From contig JAQVEG010000002.1 in assembly GCA_028697725.1 (NCBI GenBank), positions 22,123 to 86,122 of the forward strand: a stretch of DNA of 64,000 nucleotides. Reading direction: 5' to 3'. Shown here piece after piece: positions 10,195-19,201 of this stretch. The notes below the pieces were generated by a model. That model made no database searches. It was not told the origin of the DNA and saw nothing but the letters and a program-made list of their open reading frames with translations. Positions within the stretch are counted from its first letter, which is position 1, and each line of letters starts with the position of its first letter. The stretch is from Anaerostipes sp. (GTDB lineage Bacteria > Bacillota > Clostridia > Lachnospirales > Lachnospiraceae). A program made the translations under genes and the position numbers.

Positions 10195-10257
10195 TTAGTC
10201 ACAACTAACTTTAAACCAATTTTATGGCATTGTCAATAAATTGAGATTTATTCTCAA
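10195..10257 (-). promoter_or_regulatory. Promoter of the ABC operon with two candidate operator palindromes
   Basis: Minus strand TTGACA (10231-10236) -17 bp- TAAAGT (10208-10213); TTAGT-N4-ACTAA (10195-10208) just downstream of -10; TTGAGATTTATTCTCAA (10241-10257) just upstream of -35. Confidence 0.6.
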
Positions 10258-10264
10258 TAATGCA

Positions 10265-10298
10265 AAAAGTGAACCAGCATCTATACTGATTCACTTTC
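10265..10298 (-). terminator. Intrinsic terminator after HAD gene
   Basis: Minus strand GAAAGTGAATCAG...CTGGTTCACTTTTTG hairpin with T tract. Confidence 0.7.
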
Positions 10299-10303
10299 TT
10301 CCT

Positions 10304-10996
10304 CTATAAACTTATAATTAAATCCTTTAATTCCTGTTCTGTGGTGACTTCATAATCTGGCTTTCTTCCACCTTCTGGAATCTTGTAGTTTCTTTTATTC
10401 ATCCAAATGGTTTTCCAGCCTGCCTCACCGGCTCCTACAATGTCATTTTTATAGGTATCACCTACATAGACGGTATCCTCAGGAGAAATATGAAACTTCT
10501 CCTGTGCTTTTTCGTAGATTCTAATATCCGGTTTTGCTATCTTAATATCTCCAGATACAATTACCATATCCTTAGAAATCCAACGAAGAACTCCAATGGT
10601 TTTTATCTTTTCCCACTGTCCTATGGTCATTCCATTGGATATAATTCCAAGTTTCCATCCCTTTTCCTTAGAAATATCAAGAATCTCTTTCATAGTATCT
10701 GTCATGGAAATCTCTTTTTGATAATCTCGATACTTCTTTTTAAAATCCATTGCCTCGTCATCTGAAATATGAATTCCCGCAGTCTCCAATGCCTTCTGAG
10801 TTCTTAAGATAAAATAGCGGTCTGAATCCATTCGTCCCTGCTCCATCTCATCATACATTTCATCTCCAATTCGCCTAGATGCTAAAAACACATCCATACA
10901 GTCTGCCTTTTGATGATATCCACACTCAGTAAATACCCTCTCAAATGGCTGCATTAAATCGTACAAAGTATCATCTACATCAAATATCAGGTTCAT
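10304..10996 (-). CDS. HAD family hydrolase (YjjG/pyrimidine 5'-nucleotidase-like)
   Basis: FDVDDTLYD motif I, ISNGM motif II, KPDIRIYEKA and VGDTYKNDIVGA. Confidence 0.85.
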   Translation of the reverse strand: MNLIFDVDDTLYDLMQPFERVFTECGYHQKADCMDVFLASRRIGDEMYDEMEQGRMDSDRYFILRTQKALETAGIHISDDEAMDFKKKYRDYQKEISMTDTMKEILDISKEKGWKLGIISNGMTIGQWEKIKTIGVLRWISKDMVIVSGDIKIAKPDIRIYEKAQEKFHISPEDTVYVGDTYKNDIVGAGEAGWKTIWMNKRNYKIPEGGRKPDYEVTTEQELKDLIISL

Positions 10997-10997
10997 T

Positions 10998-11795
10998 CTA
11001 TATCAACTCCAATTTCTCCAATGCCTGAAAAATACCTTCTTCTTTCACTGTACCTGTTACCATATTGGCAGCTTTTTCTACTGCATCACTATGTCGTCCC
11101 ATGGCAATTCCTGTTCCTACAGTCTCCATCATCTCAACATCATTATCTGCATCTCCAAAGGCATATGTATTCTCAATTGGAATATCTAATTGCTCCACTA
11201 ACTCTTTTACTGCATCTCCTTTGGTCACACCCTTTAGTGTAATATCAAAGAAATTCTCTCTTACATGCTTTGCAACTGTAAATACGTCTTTATACTCTTG
11301 TTTAAAATCTTTAAAGACATCTGGTGTTTTATAGTTTAAAACTAGCTTGTTAATATGATTATCTTTTTCTCGATACTTCCATGGTGCATACCACTCGTCT
11401 GGAAGATTGAATAATCGGGTAAAATATTTGAAAAATTCTGCATCTGAATGGAGATAATATGTGACTGCCTGTGTATCCATTTGAATGATGGTATCTCTTG
11501 GGAAATAACGGTCAATTACATCAAATAAAATCTCGTCTGGAACTATAACATCACGGATCACACGATCTGCAACCTGTGTATAACTTCCGTTACATGTAAT
11601 GGCTCCTTCAAAACAATCAATATCAGCTTCAAGGAATCGTTTCGTTCGTCCTGAACAAAGCATGGTCAGATAATCGTTCTTTTGCAACCGCTCCAATGCT
11701 TCTTTTGTTTTTGGTGTCGCCGTCTTAATTCGATCCACCTCATCTACTGTTGTCCCATCATAATCAAAAAATACAATTCCTTTATACTGTTTCAT
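10998..11795 (-). CDS. Cof-type HAD-IIB family hydrolase
   Basis: FFDYDGTTVDE, SGRTKR, KGDAVKELVEQLDIPIENTYAFGDADNDVEMM. Confidence 0.88.
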   Translation of the reverse strand: MKQYKGIVFFDYDGTTVDEVDRIKTATPKTKEALERLQKNDYLTMLCSGRTKRFLEADIDCFEGAITCNGSYTQVADRVIRDVIVPDEILFDVIDRYFPRDTIIQMDTQAVTYYLHSDAEFFKYFTRLFNLPDEWYAPWKYREKDNHINKLVLNYKTPDVFKDFKQEYKDVFTVAKHVRENFFDITLKGVTKGDAVKELVEQLDIPIENTYAFGDADNDVEMMETVGTGIAMGRHSDAVEKAANMVTGTVKEEGIFQALEKLELI

Positions 11796-11804
11796 ATGTT
11801 CTCC

Positions 11805-12980
11805 TTAATAAAGTTCTTTTGTTAATTCTTTTGCTATCTCTTCTATTTTACCCTTTTCTACCGCTAATTGCAAAACACTATATCGATTTCTTACTTTATA
11901 TCCGCCAAGAATACTATTGTAGAACAATTCTTTTTCTACCCCCACATCTCCTGGACAAGCTGGTGCTCCCACATCTGCAAGTAATTTTTGTACATATTCT
12001 TTTGATGGTGCCAACTTCATTGCTGATTCTGGAATTTCATCTTTCATCATGTCAAAAATTTCAGCAATAATTGGTGTTGCAATTCCAACTTTAATTCCAT
12101 GTAATTCTGGGAATTTATTTCTTGCTATAAAATCCATTTCCCAAAAATGACTTAACATATGTTCTGCACCTGAAGCTGGTCGTGATACACCAATTAATCC
12201 CATGGCAACCCCTGTTAATGTTAACGCTTCAATTAAATATAAAATAGCCTCTTCATCTCTTTGTGCAATTTCCTTTGCATGGCTTGTTACCTTTTCTAAT
12301 GCTCTTTGAACTAGAGTAACACAAGTATCACACATGTATTCCCCTTTTAATTCTTTGGCAAGCTGCCAGTCAGCCAATGCTGTCAACTTTCCAATTACAT
12401 CTCCAAATCCTGCATGAATCATATGCATTGGAGCTTCTTTCATAATGTCCGTATCTCCTAAAATTCCATATGGAAGTGTTGCCACAAAAGAAATCTTCTT
12501 TCCTTGTAGAATAAGTGGTGCACCATCAGCTGCATATCCATCCATAGATGGTGCTGTACAAACAATAATATATGGAATCTTTGTTCTTGCTGACATATAC
12601 TTAGCCATATCATTTAAAGTTCCAGAACCCACAGAAACAATAACTGCAGTCTCTGGCTCCAATTCCATAAACATTCTTCCAACAGCCTTTTCATCTGGAA
12701 TTAAAATATCATCTCCAGAATCAATCATAACACTCTTTACGTCAAATCCTGCATCCTGCATAATCTTAAGTGTTCTCTCTCCTGCCGCCTGAAATGTATG
12801 ATTATCACTTAACATATATACTTTTTTTCCTTGAAACTTTTTAAGCATATCTGGAAGTTCTGGCAACACACCTTTTCCCATTTTAATCTGCTTAATATCT
12901 AATGTATGATGTTTTCCACAGCTACAATCAAAACTTGCATTTGCCATTTCATTCATTGTTATATTTAATATTTCATTCAT
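11805..12980 (-). CDS. sn-glycerol-1-phosphate dehydrogenase, AraM/EgsA-like (iron-containing ADH superfamily)
   Basis: VSVGSGTLNDMAKYMSARTKIPYIIVCTAPSMDGYAADGAPLI, HAGFGDVIGK, SGAEHMLSHFWEM, HGIKVGIA. Confidence 0.85.
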   Translation of the reverse strand: MNEILNITMNEMANASFDCSCGKHHTLDIKQIKMGKGVLPELPDMLKKFQGKKVYMLSDNHTFQAAGERTLKIMQDAGFDVKSVMIDSGDDILIPDEKAVGRMFMELEPETAVIVSVGSGTLNDMAKYMSARTKIPYIIVCTAPSMDGYAADGAPLILQGKKISFVATLPYGILGDTDIMKEAPMHMIHAGFGDVIGKLTALADWQLAKELKGEYMCDTCVTLVQRALEKVTSHAKEIAQRDEEAILYLIEALTLTGVAMGLIGVSRPASGAEHMLSHFWEMDFIARNKFPELHGIKVGIATPIIAEIFDMMKDEIPESAMKLAPSKEYVQKLLADVGAPACPGDVGVEKELFYNSILGGYKVRNRYSVLQLAVEKGKIEEIAKELTKELY

Positions 12981-13097
12981 AATTTACTCTCCTTTTTTAT
13001 TCCATTCCTTTTAGTATCTAATTAAATTTTATCTTTTTATTTAGTCTTTGTCTATAATATTTATTGAACAAATGTATAAATAAGAAAAAGAAGCAAA

Positions 13098-14084
13098 TTA
13101 CGTTCTCATTTTTTCATAGTTTAAAATCTCTATGGCACACTCACTGTCAGTAATAAGTACATTAATACTTTTTGAAGTAATTGCACCAATGACTGCCTTG
13201 GCTTTCTTCTTTCCACCACCAATTCCAATCCTTGTTTCCACTTTGCAAAGCTGCTCTCTTTGGATTCCCACCACTCGTTTATTAAATTCATCAAAAGGCT
13301 TTGTATCCCCATCAATATTATAAAACTGCAGCGAGGCATCTCCTACTGCACCCTTCTCCACAAATTCATTTAACTTTTCTTCATCTAAATATCCTTCTGT
13401 AACCAGTGCTGTTCCACTTATATTTGGAACACCAATCCCCATAACCACAATCTTTAATTTAGAAAAATAGTCATAAATATACTTCATGGATTCTTCCTTT
13501 AGGAACATTTTTTTCACTTTCTCATCAGAAAAAACTGCAGGTGCTAAAAACTGCACATAGTCGCCGCCAAATTTCTTTGCAAACTCTACTGCAATATGGT
13601 TGGATTGTACATCTTCTCTTCCTGTTCTTTTTTGTGACACACCTCCAAACATTGGAACAAATAAAAGATCTCGATTTTCCCTATATTCTTTTTTCGTTTT
13701 AGTAATATGAAGCAGGGTTCTTCCCATGGTGACTCCAATAAAATCGCCACTTTTCATTCTACGGCACAAGTAGTCAAATGCTGTATCACTTAACCTTTCA
13801 ATCCGATCATAGGTTGTATCAAGGGGTTGTTCTTCCACTATCATAACATCCTTAAGTCCATATAGTTCCTCTAATTGCTGTTCCATCTCTCCATAATTAA
13901 AGTCACTTGGATTGACTACTTGAATCTGTACAATTCCAATTTCTCTTCCTGCCTCTAATAGTCTGGACACTGTTGCTCTGGACAATCCTAGCTTTTTACA
14001 AATCTTTTCCTGAGTCATTCTATGATTGTAATAGAGACTACAGCATTTGTAGATTAATCGTTTATCATCAATTATCTTCTTCAT
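13098..14084 (-). CDS. SorC-family sugar-binding transcriptional regulator
   Basis: N-terminal HTH (YNHRMTQEKICKKLGLSRATVSRLLEAGREIGIVQIQV) and SorC sugar-binding domain. Confidence 0.88.
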   Translation of the reverse strand: MKKIIDDKRLIYKCCSLYYNHRMTQEKICKKLGLSRATVSRLLEAGREIGIVQIQVVNPSDFNYGEMEQQLEELYGLKDVMIVEEQPLDTTYDRIERLSDTAFDYLCRRMKSGDFIGVTMGRTLLHITKTKKEYRENRDLLFVPMFGGVSQKRTGREDVQSNHIAVEFAKKFGGDYVQFLAPAVFSDEKVKKMFLKEESMKYIYDYFSKLKIVVMGIGVPNISGTALVTEGYLDEEKLNEFVEKGAVGDASLQFYNIDGDTKPFDEFNKRVVGIQREQLCKVETRIGIGGGKKKAKAVIGAITSKSINVLITDSECAIEILNYEKMRT

Positions 14085-14101
14085 AGGTTCTCCTTGTATT
14101 C

Positions 14102-14136
14102 AAAAAGCAGAAAATTTCTTCAATTTTCTGCTTTTT
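14102..14136 (-). terminator. Intrinsic terminator after gatB
   Basis: aaaaagcagaaaatttcttcaattttctgcttttt hairpin. Confidence 0.85.
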
Positions 14137-14140
14137 AAAC

Positions 14141-15577
14141 TTATTTACTTAAAATCTCATTTAAAATCTTATTTACCATTCCAGGATCTGCTTTTCCCTG
14201 AGTCGCTTTCATGGTCTGCCCAACTAAGAACCCAATGGCTTTCTTCTTTCCTGCTTTAAAGTCCTCCACTGATTGAGGATTATTTGCAACAATCTCTTCG
14301 ATAGTTTTGCGAAGTGCTCCTTCATCATTCATAGACTTTAAGCCATTCTCTTCCACATAAACTGCTGGATCTACATTTTCCTTAAAAATCTTTTCAAAGA
14401 CTTCTTTTCCAACTTTACGGTTAATCTCACTTTTTTCAATCATTTGAATTAATGATGCAAGATGTTCTGGCGCAAAAAATACATCGTCAATATCCATGTC
14501 AGAATCATTGACAAGGCGCATGGTTTCTCCCATTAACCAATTGGAAACTTCTTTTGGTGAACTTCCCAATGCAATGGTTGCCTCAAATAAATCAGCCAAA
14601 TGCTTGCTTCCTGTAATAATGTCAATATCATAGTCTGGCAAATCATATTCTTCTCTGTAACGAACAATTTTCTCATCACGAAGTTCTGGCTGTGCATCTT
14701 TTACATCTTGTAACCACTGGTCTGAAATTACAATTGGCACTAAATCTGGGTCTGGGAAATAGCGGTAATCCTGTGCATCTTCTTTGGAACGCATAGCATA
14801 AGAATATTCTTTGGCATCATCCCATCTTCTTGTCTCTTGGATTACTTTTTCTCCATCTTCAATTAAATCAATCTGTCGTTCTGTTTCCCCTTCAATTGCT
14901 CTTCGAATCGCCTTAAATGAATTTAAATTCTTCATCTCTGTACGAGTACCAAATTCCTTTGCTCCTACTTCACGAATGGAAAGGTTTACATCTGCTCTCA
15001 TAGAACCTTCTTGTAACTTACAGTCAGATGCTCCAAGATACTGAACAATTAAACGAAGTTTTTCAAGATAAGCAATTACTTCATCTGCAGAACGCATATC
15101 TGGTTCTGATACAATCTCAATCAATGGAACTCCTGAACGGTTATAATCTACCAAAGAACAATCTTCCCATTCATCATGAATTAATTTTCCAGCATCCTCT
15201 TCCATATGAATCTCATGAATTCCAATATTCTTTTTATTTCCATCCACATTAATTTCAATTTTACCATTTCTACAGATTGGTAAGTATAATTGGGAAATTT
15301 GATAATTCTGTGGATTATCTGGATAAAAATAATTCTTACGGTCAAATTTACAATTTTGTGTAATATCACAATTGGTTGCAAGACCAACTGCCATGGCATA
15401 TTCCACAACCTGCTTATTTAATACAGGAAGAGAACCTGGCATACCAGTACATACAGGACAAGTATGAGTATTGGGTGCTCCACCAAATTCTGTGCTGCAT
15501 CCACAGAAAATCTTCGTCTTTGTTGCTAATTCTACATGAACTTCTAGTCCAATGACAGTCTCGTATTCTCTACTCAT
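14141..15577 (-). CDS. gatB: Asp-tRNA(Asn)/Glu-tRNA(Gln) amidotransferase subunit B
   Basis: YETVIGLEVHVELATKTKIFCGC; full-length GatB with C-terminal tail domain. Confidence 0.97.
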   Translation of the reverse strand: MSREYETVIGLEVHVELATKTKIFCGCSTEFGGAPNTHTCPVCTGMPGSLPVLNKQVVEYAMAVGLATNCDITQNCKFDRKNYFYPDNPQNYQISQLYLPICRNGKIEINVDGNKKNIGIHEIHMEEDAGKLIHDEWEDCSLVDYNRSGVPLIEIVSEPDMRSADEVIAYLEKLRLIVQYLGASDCKLQEGSMRADVNLSIREVGAKEFGTRTEMKNLNSFKAIRRAIEGETERQIDLIEDGEKVIQETRRWDDAKEYSYAMRSKEDAQDYRYFPDPDLVPIVISDQWLQDVKDAQPELRDEKIVRYREEYDLPDYDIDIITGSKHLADLFEATIALGSSPKEVSNWLMGETMRLVNDSDMDIDDVFFAPEHLASLIQMIEKSEINRKVGKEVFEKIFKENVDPAVYVEENGLKSMNDEGALRKTIEEIVANNPQSVEDFKAGKKKAIGFLVGQTMKATQGKADPGMVNKILNEILSK

Positions 15578-17048
15578 AATCCTCTCCTCCTTTCGCTAAT
15601 TCAGGTGCTTCATAAGTTCTTGTTTGTTCAAATGCATACGCTGCACGAATAATATTTTTTTCTTTGAAGCAATCTCCGATTAGTTGAAGTCCAATTGGAA
15701 GTCCCTGTTTATCCTTTCCACATGGAACCGAAATTCCTGGAAGCCCTGCAAGGTTTACCGAAATTGTATAAATATCTCCTAGATACATCTTAATTGGATC
15801 ACTTAAACTATCCCCAAGCTTTGGTGCTGTCGTTGGTGCTGCTGGTCCTAAAATTACATCATATTTTGCAAATGCCTTATCAAACTCCTGTTTAATTAAT
15901 GCTTTTGTTCTAAGTGCTTTTAAGTAGTATGCATCATAATATCCAGAACTTAATACGAAAGAACCAAGCATAATTCTACGTTTTACTTCTGGTCCAAACC
16001 CTTGAGATCTTGTCTTCTTATACATATCATGAAGTCCATCATAGTCTTCACTTCTAAATCCATATTTGACTCCATCAAAACGAGAAAGATTTGAACTTGC
16101 TTCTGCAGAAGCAATTACATAATACGCTGGAATTGCATACTCTACTAATCCCAATTCAAATTTCTCTATAATTGCACCTTTTTCTTCTAATTTCTTGGCA
16201 GCATCTAAAACAGCTTCCTTGACTTCTGGATCCAGTCCCTCTCCAAAATAATCTGTTGGAATTCCAATCTTCATCCCTTTTACATCATCCACTAACGCTG
16301 CCGTAAAATCATAATCATCACGATTTACACTGGTGGAATCCTTCTTGTCATAAGAGGCGATGATTTCTAATAAGGTTGCACAATCTGTGACATCTTTCCC
16401 CAAAGGTCCAATCTGATCCAAAGAAGAACCATAGGCAATCAATCCATAACGAGAAACCGTTCCGTAAGTTGGCTTCATTCCTGTAACTCCACAAAACGAA
16501 GCTGGCTGCCGAATGGAACCACCTGTATCAGATCCAAGAGCTGCAAATGCTTCATTTGCCGCAACTACTGCTGCAGAACCACCAGAAGAACCTCCTGGCA
16601 CATGTTCTAAATTCCATGGGTTTCTTGTCTCTCCATAAGCAGAAGTCTCTGTTGTACTTCCCATAGCAAATTCATCCATATTTGTCTTCCCAACAAATAC
16701 AACTCCTTCTTGGATTAGGTTCTCCACTGCCTGTGCAGAAAATGTAGGAACAAAATTCTCTAAAATCTTTGAACTACATGTTGTCGTATAACCTTTCGTA
16801 CAAATATTATCCTTTACTGCCATTGGCACACCAGCAAATGGTCCCGTCAAAGTTCCATTGTCAATGAAAGCTTGTACCTCTTTGGCACGCTTCATGGCAC
16901 TTTCTTCATCATAGGAAACATATCCTTGCACATCTCCTTCAACTTTCTTCATTTGATCTAATACTGCAGTTACTGCATCTACGACTTTTACTTCTCCAGC
17001 CTTAATCTTCTTTCCAAGTTCTACTGCTGTCATATCTAATATACTCAT
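15570..17048 (-). CDS. gatA: Asp-tRNA(Asn)/Glu-tRNA(Gln) amidotransferase subunit A
   Basis: Amidase signature GGSSGGSAAVVAANEAFAALGSDTGGSIRQPASFCG. Confidence 0.97.
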   Translation of the reverse strand: MSILDMTAVELGKKIKAGEVKVVDAVTAVLDQMKKVEGDVQGYVSYDEESAMKRAKEVQAFIDNGTLTGPFAGVPMAVKDNICTKGYTTTCSSKILENFVPTFSAQAVENLIQEGVVFVGKTNMDEFAMGSTTETSAYGETRNPWNLEHVPGGSSGGSAAVVAANEAFAALGSDTGGSIRQPASFCGVTGMKPTYGTVSRYGLIAYGSSLDQIGPLGKDVTDCATLLEIIASYDKKDSTSVNRDDYDFTAALVDDVKGMKIGIPTDYFGEGLDPEVKEAVLDAAKKLEEKGAIIEKFELGLVEYAIPAYYVIASAEASSNLSRFDGVKYGFRSEDYDGLHDMYKKTRSQGFGPEVKRRIMLGSFVLSSGYYDAYYLKALRTKALIKQEFDKAFAKYDVILGPAAPTTAPKLGDSLSDPIKMYLGDIYTISVNLAGLPGISVPCGKDKQGLPIGLQLIGDCFKEKNIIRAAYAFEQTRTYEAPELAKGGEDYE

Positions 17049-17059
17049 GGATTCACCTC

Positions 17060-17353
17060 CTAATCTACTGTTTTTGGTACAATAAATGCACTATCTTTTT
17101 GCTCTGGCGCATTGGCAAGAGTTTTCTCACTCTCATTCTTATTGGTCACTATATCTTCACGAAATACATTGTGTACTGGGAACACGTGAGACATTGGCTC
17201 CACCCCAGAAGTATCCAGTTCATTTAACTTGTCTACATAGTCCAGCATACTTTCCATATCCTTCTTTGCCTGTTCTTTCTCTTCTCCAGATAAGTCAAGC
17301 TTTGCTAAAATTCCTACATATTCTATTGTTGCATCATCAATATGATTCGCCAT
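17060..17353 (-). CDS. gatC: Asp-tRNA(Asn)/Glu-tRNA(Gln) amidotransferase subunit C
   Basis: Small GatC-type protein directly upstream of gat[20 protein letters not shown]. Confidence 0.95.
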   Translation of the reverse strand: MANHIDDATIEYVGILAKLDLSGEEKEQAKKDMESMLDYVDKLNELDTSGVEPMSHVFPVHNVFREDIVTNKNESEKTLANAPEQKDSAFIVPKTVD

Positions 17354-17378
17354 CGAAATCTCCTTTCAATTTATGTTT

Positions 17379-17605
17379 AAAAAAACCCCGAAGCTAAAAA
17401 GCTTCGGGGCAAGAGTCATCAATCTCCTACGGTACCACCCGTATGAACAGTTAAATACTGTTCTCTCAAAGTATGTAACGTATACTTACGGGACAGCCTA
17501 CTGCTTCAAGTTCAACCATCCAACTCAGAAGTGTTCTTCCTATAAAGTGTCAACGAGAGGCTCTCAGTCTATGGCCCTCTTTCCCTGTTCATCGTCTTTT
17601 TATAT
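17379..17605 (-). promoter_or_regulatory. T-box riboswitch upstream of gatCAB, Asn (AAC) specifier
   Basis: Minus strand CGGGTGGTACCGTAGGAGA T-box, terminator CCCCGAAGCTTTTTAGCTTCGGGGTTTTTTT, specifier region GAAG-AAC-ACTTCTGAG (AAC at 17533-17535) aligning with the thrS leader. Confidence 0.92.
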
Positions 17606-17680
17606 TCCGTCTTCGTCATCGTCTTTATTATATAATATAGACAATAGTAACATAGATATTTCTCCAATTCAAGATGAAAC

Positions 17681-18322
17681 TTAATCTCTTGTTTCCATTA
17701 TAAAAAGGATTCCATCTTTGTATGAAATAACACCTTCGTCTTCTATTAATTCATTGCTGATTCCCCATGTAATTTGAAACTTTAGAGTATCATCATGGAG
17801 TGGATACTTAAATCCACTTAAAGTAACTCCTGTCACATCCCCAATTGGCAACAGGGATATATAAGTCCCAAACTGTTCTTGCTTCCTTATTTTCATTGGA
17901 TTCTGTGCCAGTTGAATTCGATTATGGTTATCCACAATCAGTGCCTTCATTCCATGTTCTCTTGCATATAGAAGCTGCCCAAGATTCCCTAATACATGAT
18001 CCATCCTTGTTCCTATAGCTCCTAATATGGTCACATGATCCAGCTTCATATCACACGCTTTTTTTAAAGCAAGCCCTGTATCTGTATCATCCTTCTCACA
18101 TGGAAACAAAGTCTTATCCTTTGTGCTATAGCTATCTAAATAGGATTTATCACAGCTGTCAAAATCGCCTAAGATTACATCTGGTGTTATCCCCAACTCC
18201 CTTGCATAACAAAGTCCTTTATCCGCAGCTATCACTGTATCAAAAGCATGGGTACGAATATATTCTTTTGCAAATTCAATCTCCAGACTTCCTCCAGTTA
18301 AAATCAATCCACCCATTACCAT
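17681..18322 (-). CDS. thiN: Thiamine pyrophosphokinase
   Basis: AADKGLCYARELGITPDVILGDFDSC, KDDTDTGLALKKA, GAIGTRMDHVLGNL. Confidence 0.92.
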   Translation of the reverse strand: MVMGGLILTGGSLEIEFAKEYIRTHAFDTVIAADKGLCYARELGITPDVILGDFDSCDKSYLDSYSTKDKTLFPCEKDDTDTGLALKKACDMKLDHVTILGAIGTRMDHVLGNLGQLLYAREHGMKALIVDNHNRIQLAQNPMKIRKQEQFGTYISLLPIGDVTGVTLSGFKYPLHDDTLKFQITWGISNELIEDEGVISYKDGILFIMETRD

Positions 18323-19194
18323 TTTCTCTTTTCTTTAATTTCCTTATATATCTCTACATAATTTTCATAGCGAATTTTGCTGATTTTCCCATCTTCTACT
18401 GCTTTTTTTACGCCACAGTCTGGTTCATGGGTATGACTGCATCCCTGAAACCTACAAGACTCCTCATACTGAGAAAATTCATTAAAATATCCTCTAATCT
18501 CATCTTCTTCAAACATATCTACAAACAAGGAACTAAATCCAGGGGTATCAAGGACAAAGGTATCTCCATGCAGATGAATCAGCTGAGAATGTCTTGTGGT
18601 ATGTTTTCCACGTTGAATCTTCTCACTGACTTCTCCTGTTTCCATCTGAATATCTGAATCCAGCTGATTCATAATTGTAGACTTTCCAACACCAGAAGGC
18701 CCTGCAAACACTGTTGTCTTTCCCTCTAACAAAGTTTTAATATAATCAATTCCAATTCCTTTTTCGGCGCTGGAAAATATAATTTTATGTCCTGAATTTA
18801 AATAAGTCTCCTTTAAAATCTCTAAATCCTTTTCCTTCGCCAAATCTTTTTTGTTAAAGCATACAATCGTAGGTATCCCATACTTTTCCATCATCATTAA
18901 AAAACGATCTAATAGATTATAATTTGGTTTTGGTTTTTTGACTGCAAACACAATAAATGCCTGATCGATATTTGAGACTGCTGGACGAATCAGTTCATTA
19001 TTTCTAGGCAGTATGTCTATAATATTGCCTAGTTTCTCATCTCTATCCAAAAGGTCTATTTTTACCCAGTCACCAACTAAAGGTTTAATCTTCTTATTCC
19101 GAAAAACCCCTTTTGCCTTGCACTCAACTAATCCAAGTTCTTGCACATATACATAATAAAATCCCGCAATTCCTTTGGTAATCTTTCCTTGCAT
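18316..19194 (-). CDS. rsgA: Small ribosomal subunit biogenesis GTPase RsgA
   Basis: Circularly permuted GTPase: NKKDL, GPSGVGKST, DTPGF, zinc Cys/His motif CRFQGCSHTHEPDCGV. Confidence 0.95.
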   Translation of the reverse strand: MQGKITKGIAGFYYVYVQELGLVECKAKGVFRNKKIKPLVGDWVKIDLLDRDEKLGNIIDILPRNNELIRPAVSNIDQAFIVFAVKKPKPNYNLLDRFLMMMEKYGIPTIVCFNKKDLAKEKDLEILKETYLNSGHKIIFSSAEKGIGIDYIKTLLEGKTTVFAGPSGVGKSTIMNQLDSDIQMETGEVSEKIQRGKHTTRHSQLIHLHGDTFVLDTPGFSSLFVDMFEEDEIRGYFNEFSQYEESCRFQGCSHTHEPDCGVKKAVEDGKISKIRYENYVEIYKEIKEKRKW

Positions 19195-19201
19195 AAATCT
19201 C

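Noticed and set aside
18100-18657. 185-aa plus-strand ORF across thiN/rsgA
   Set aside because: Overlaps two confidently identified genes on the opposite strand; composition typical of antisense reading.
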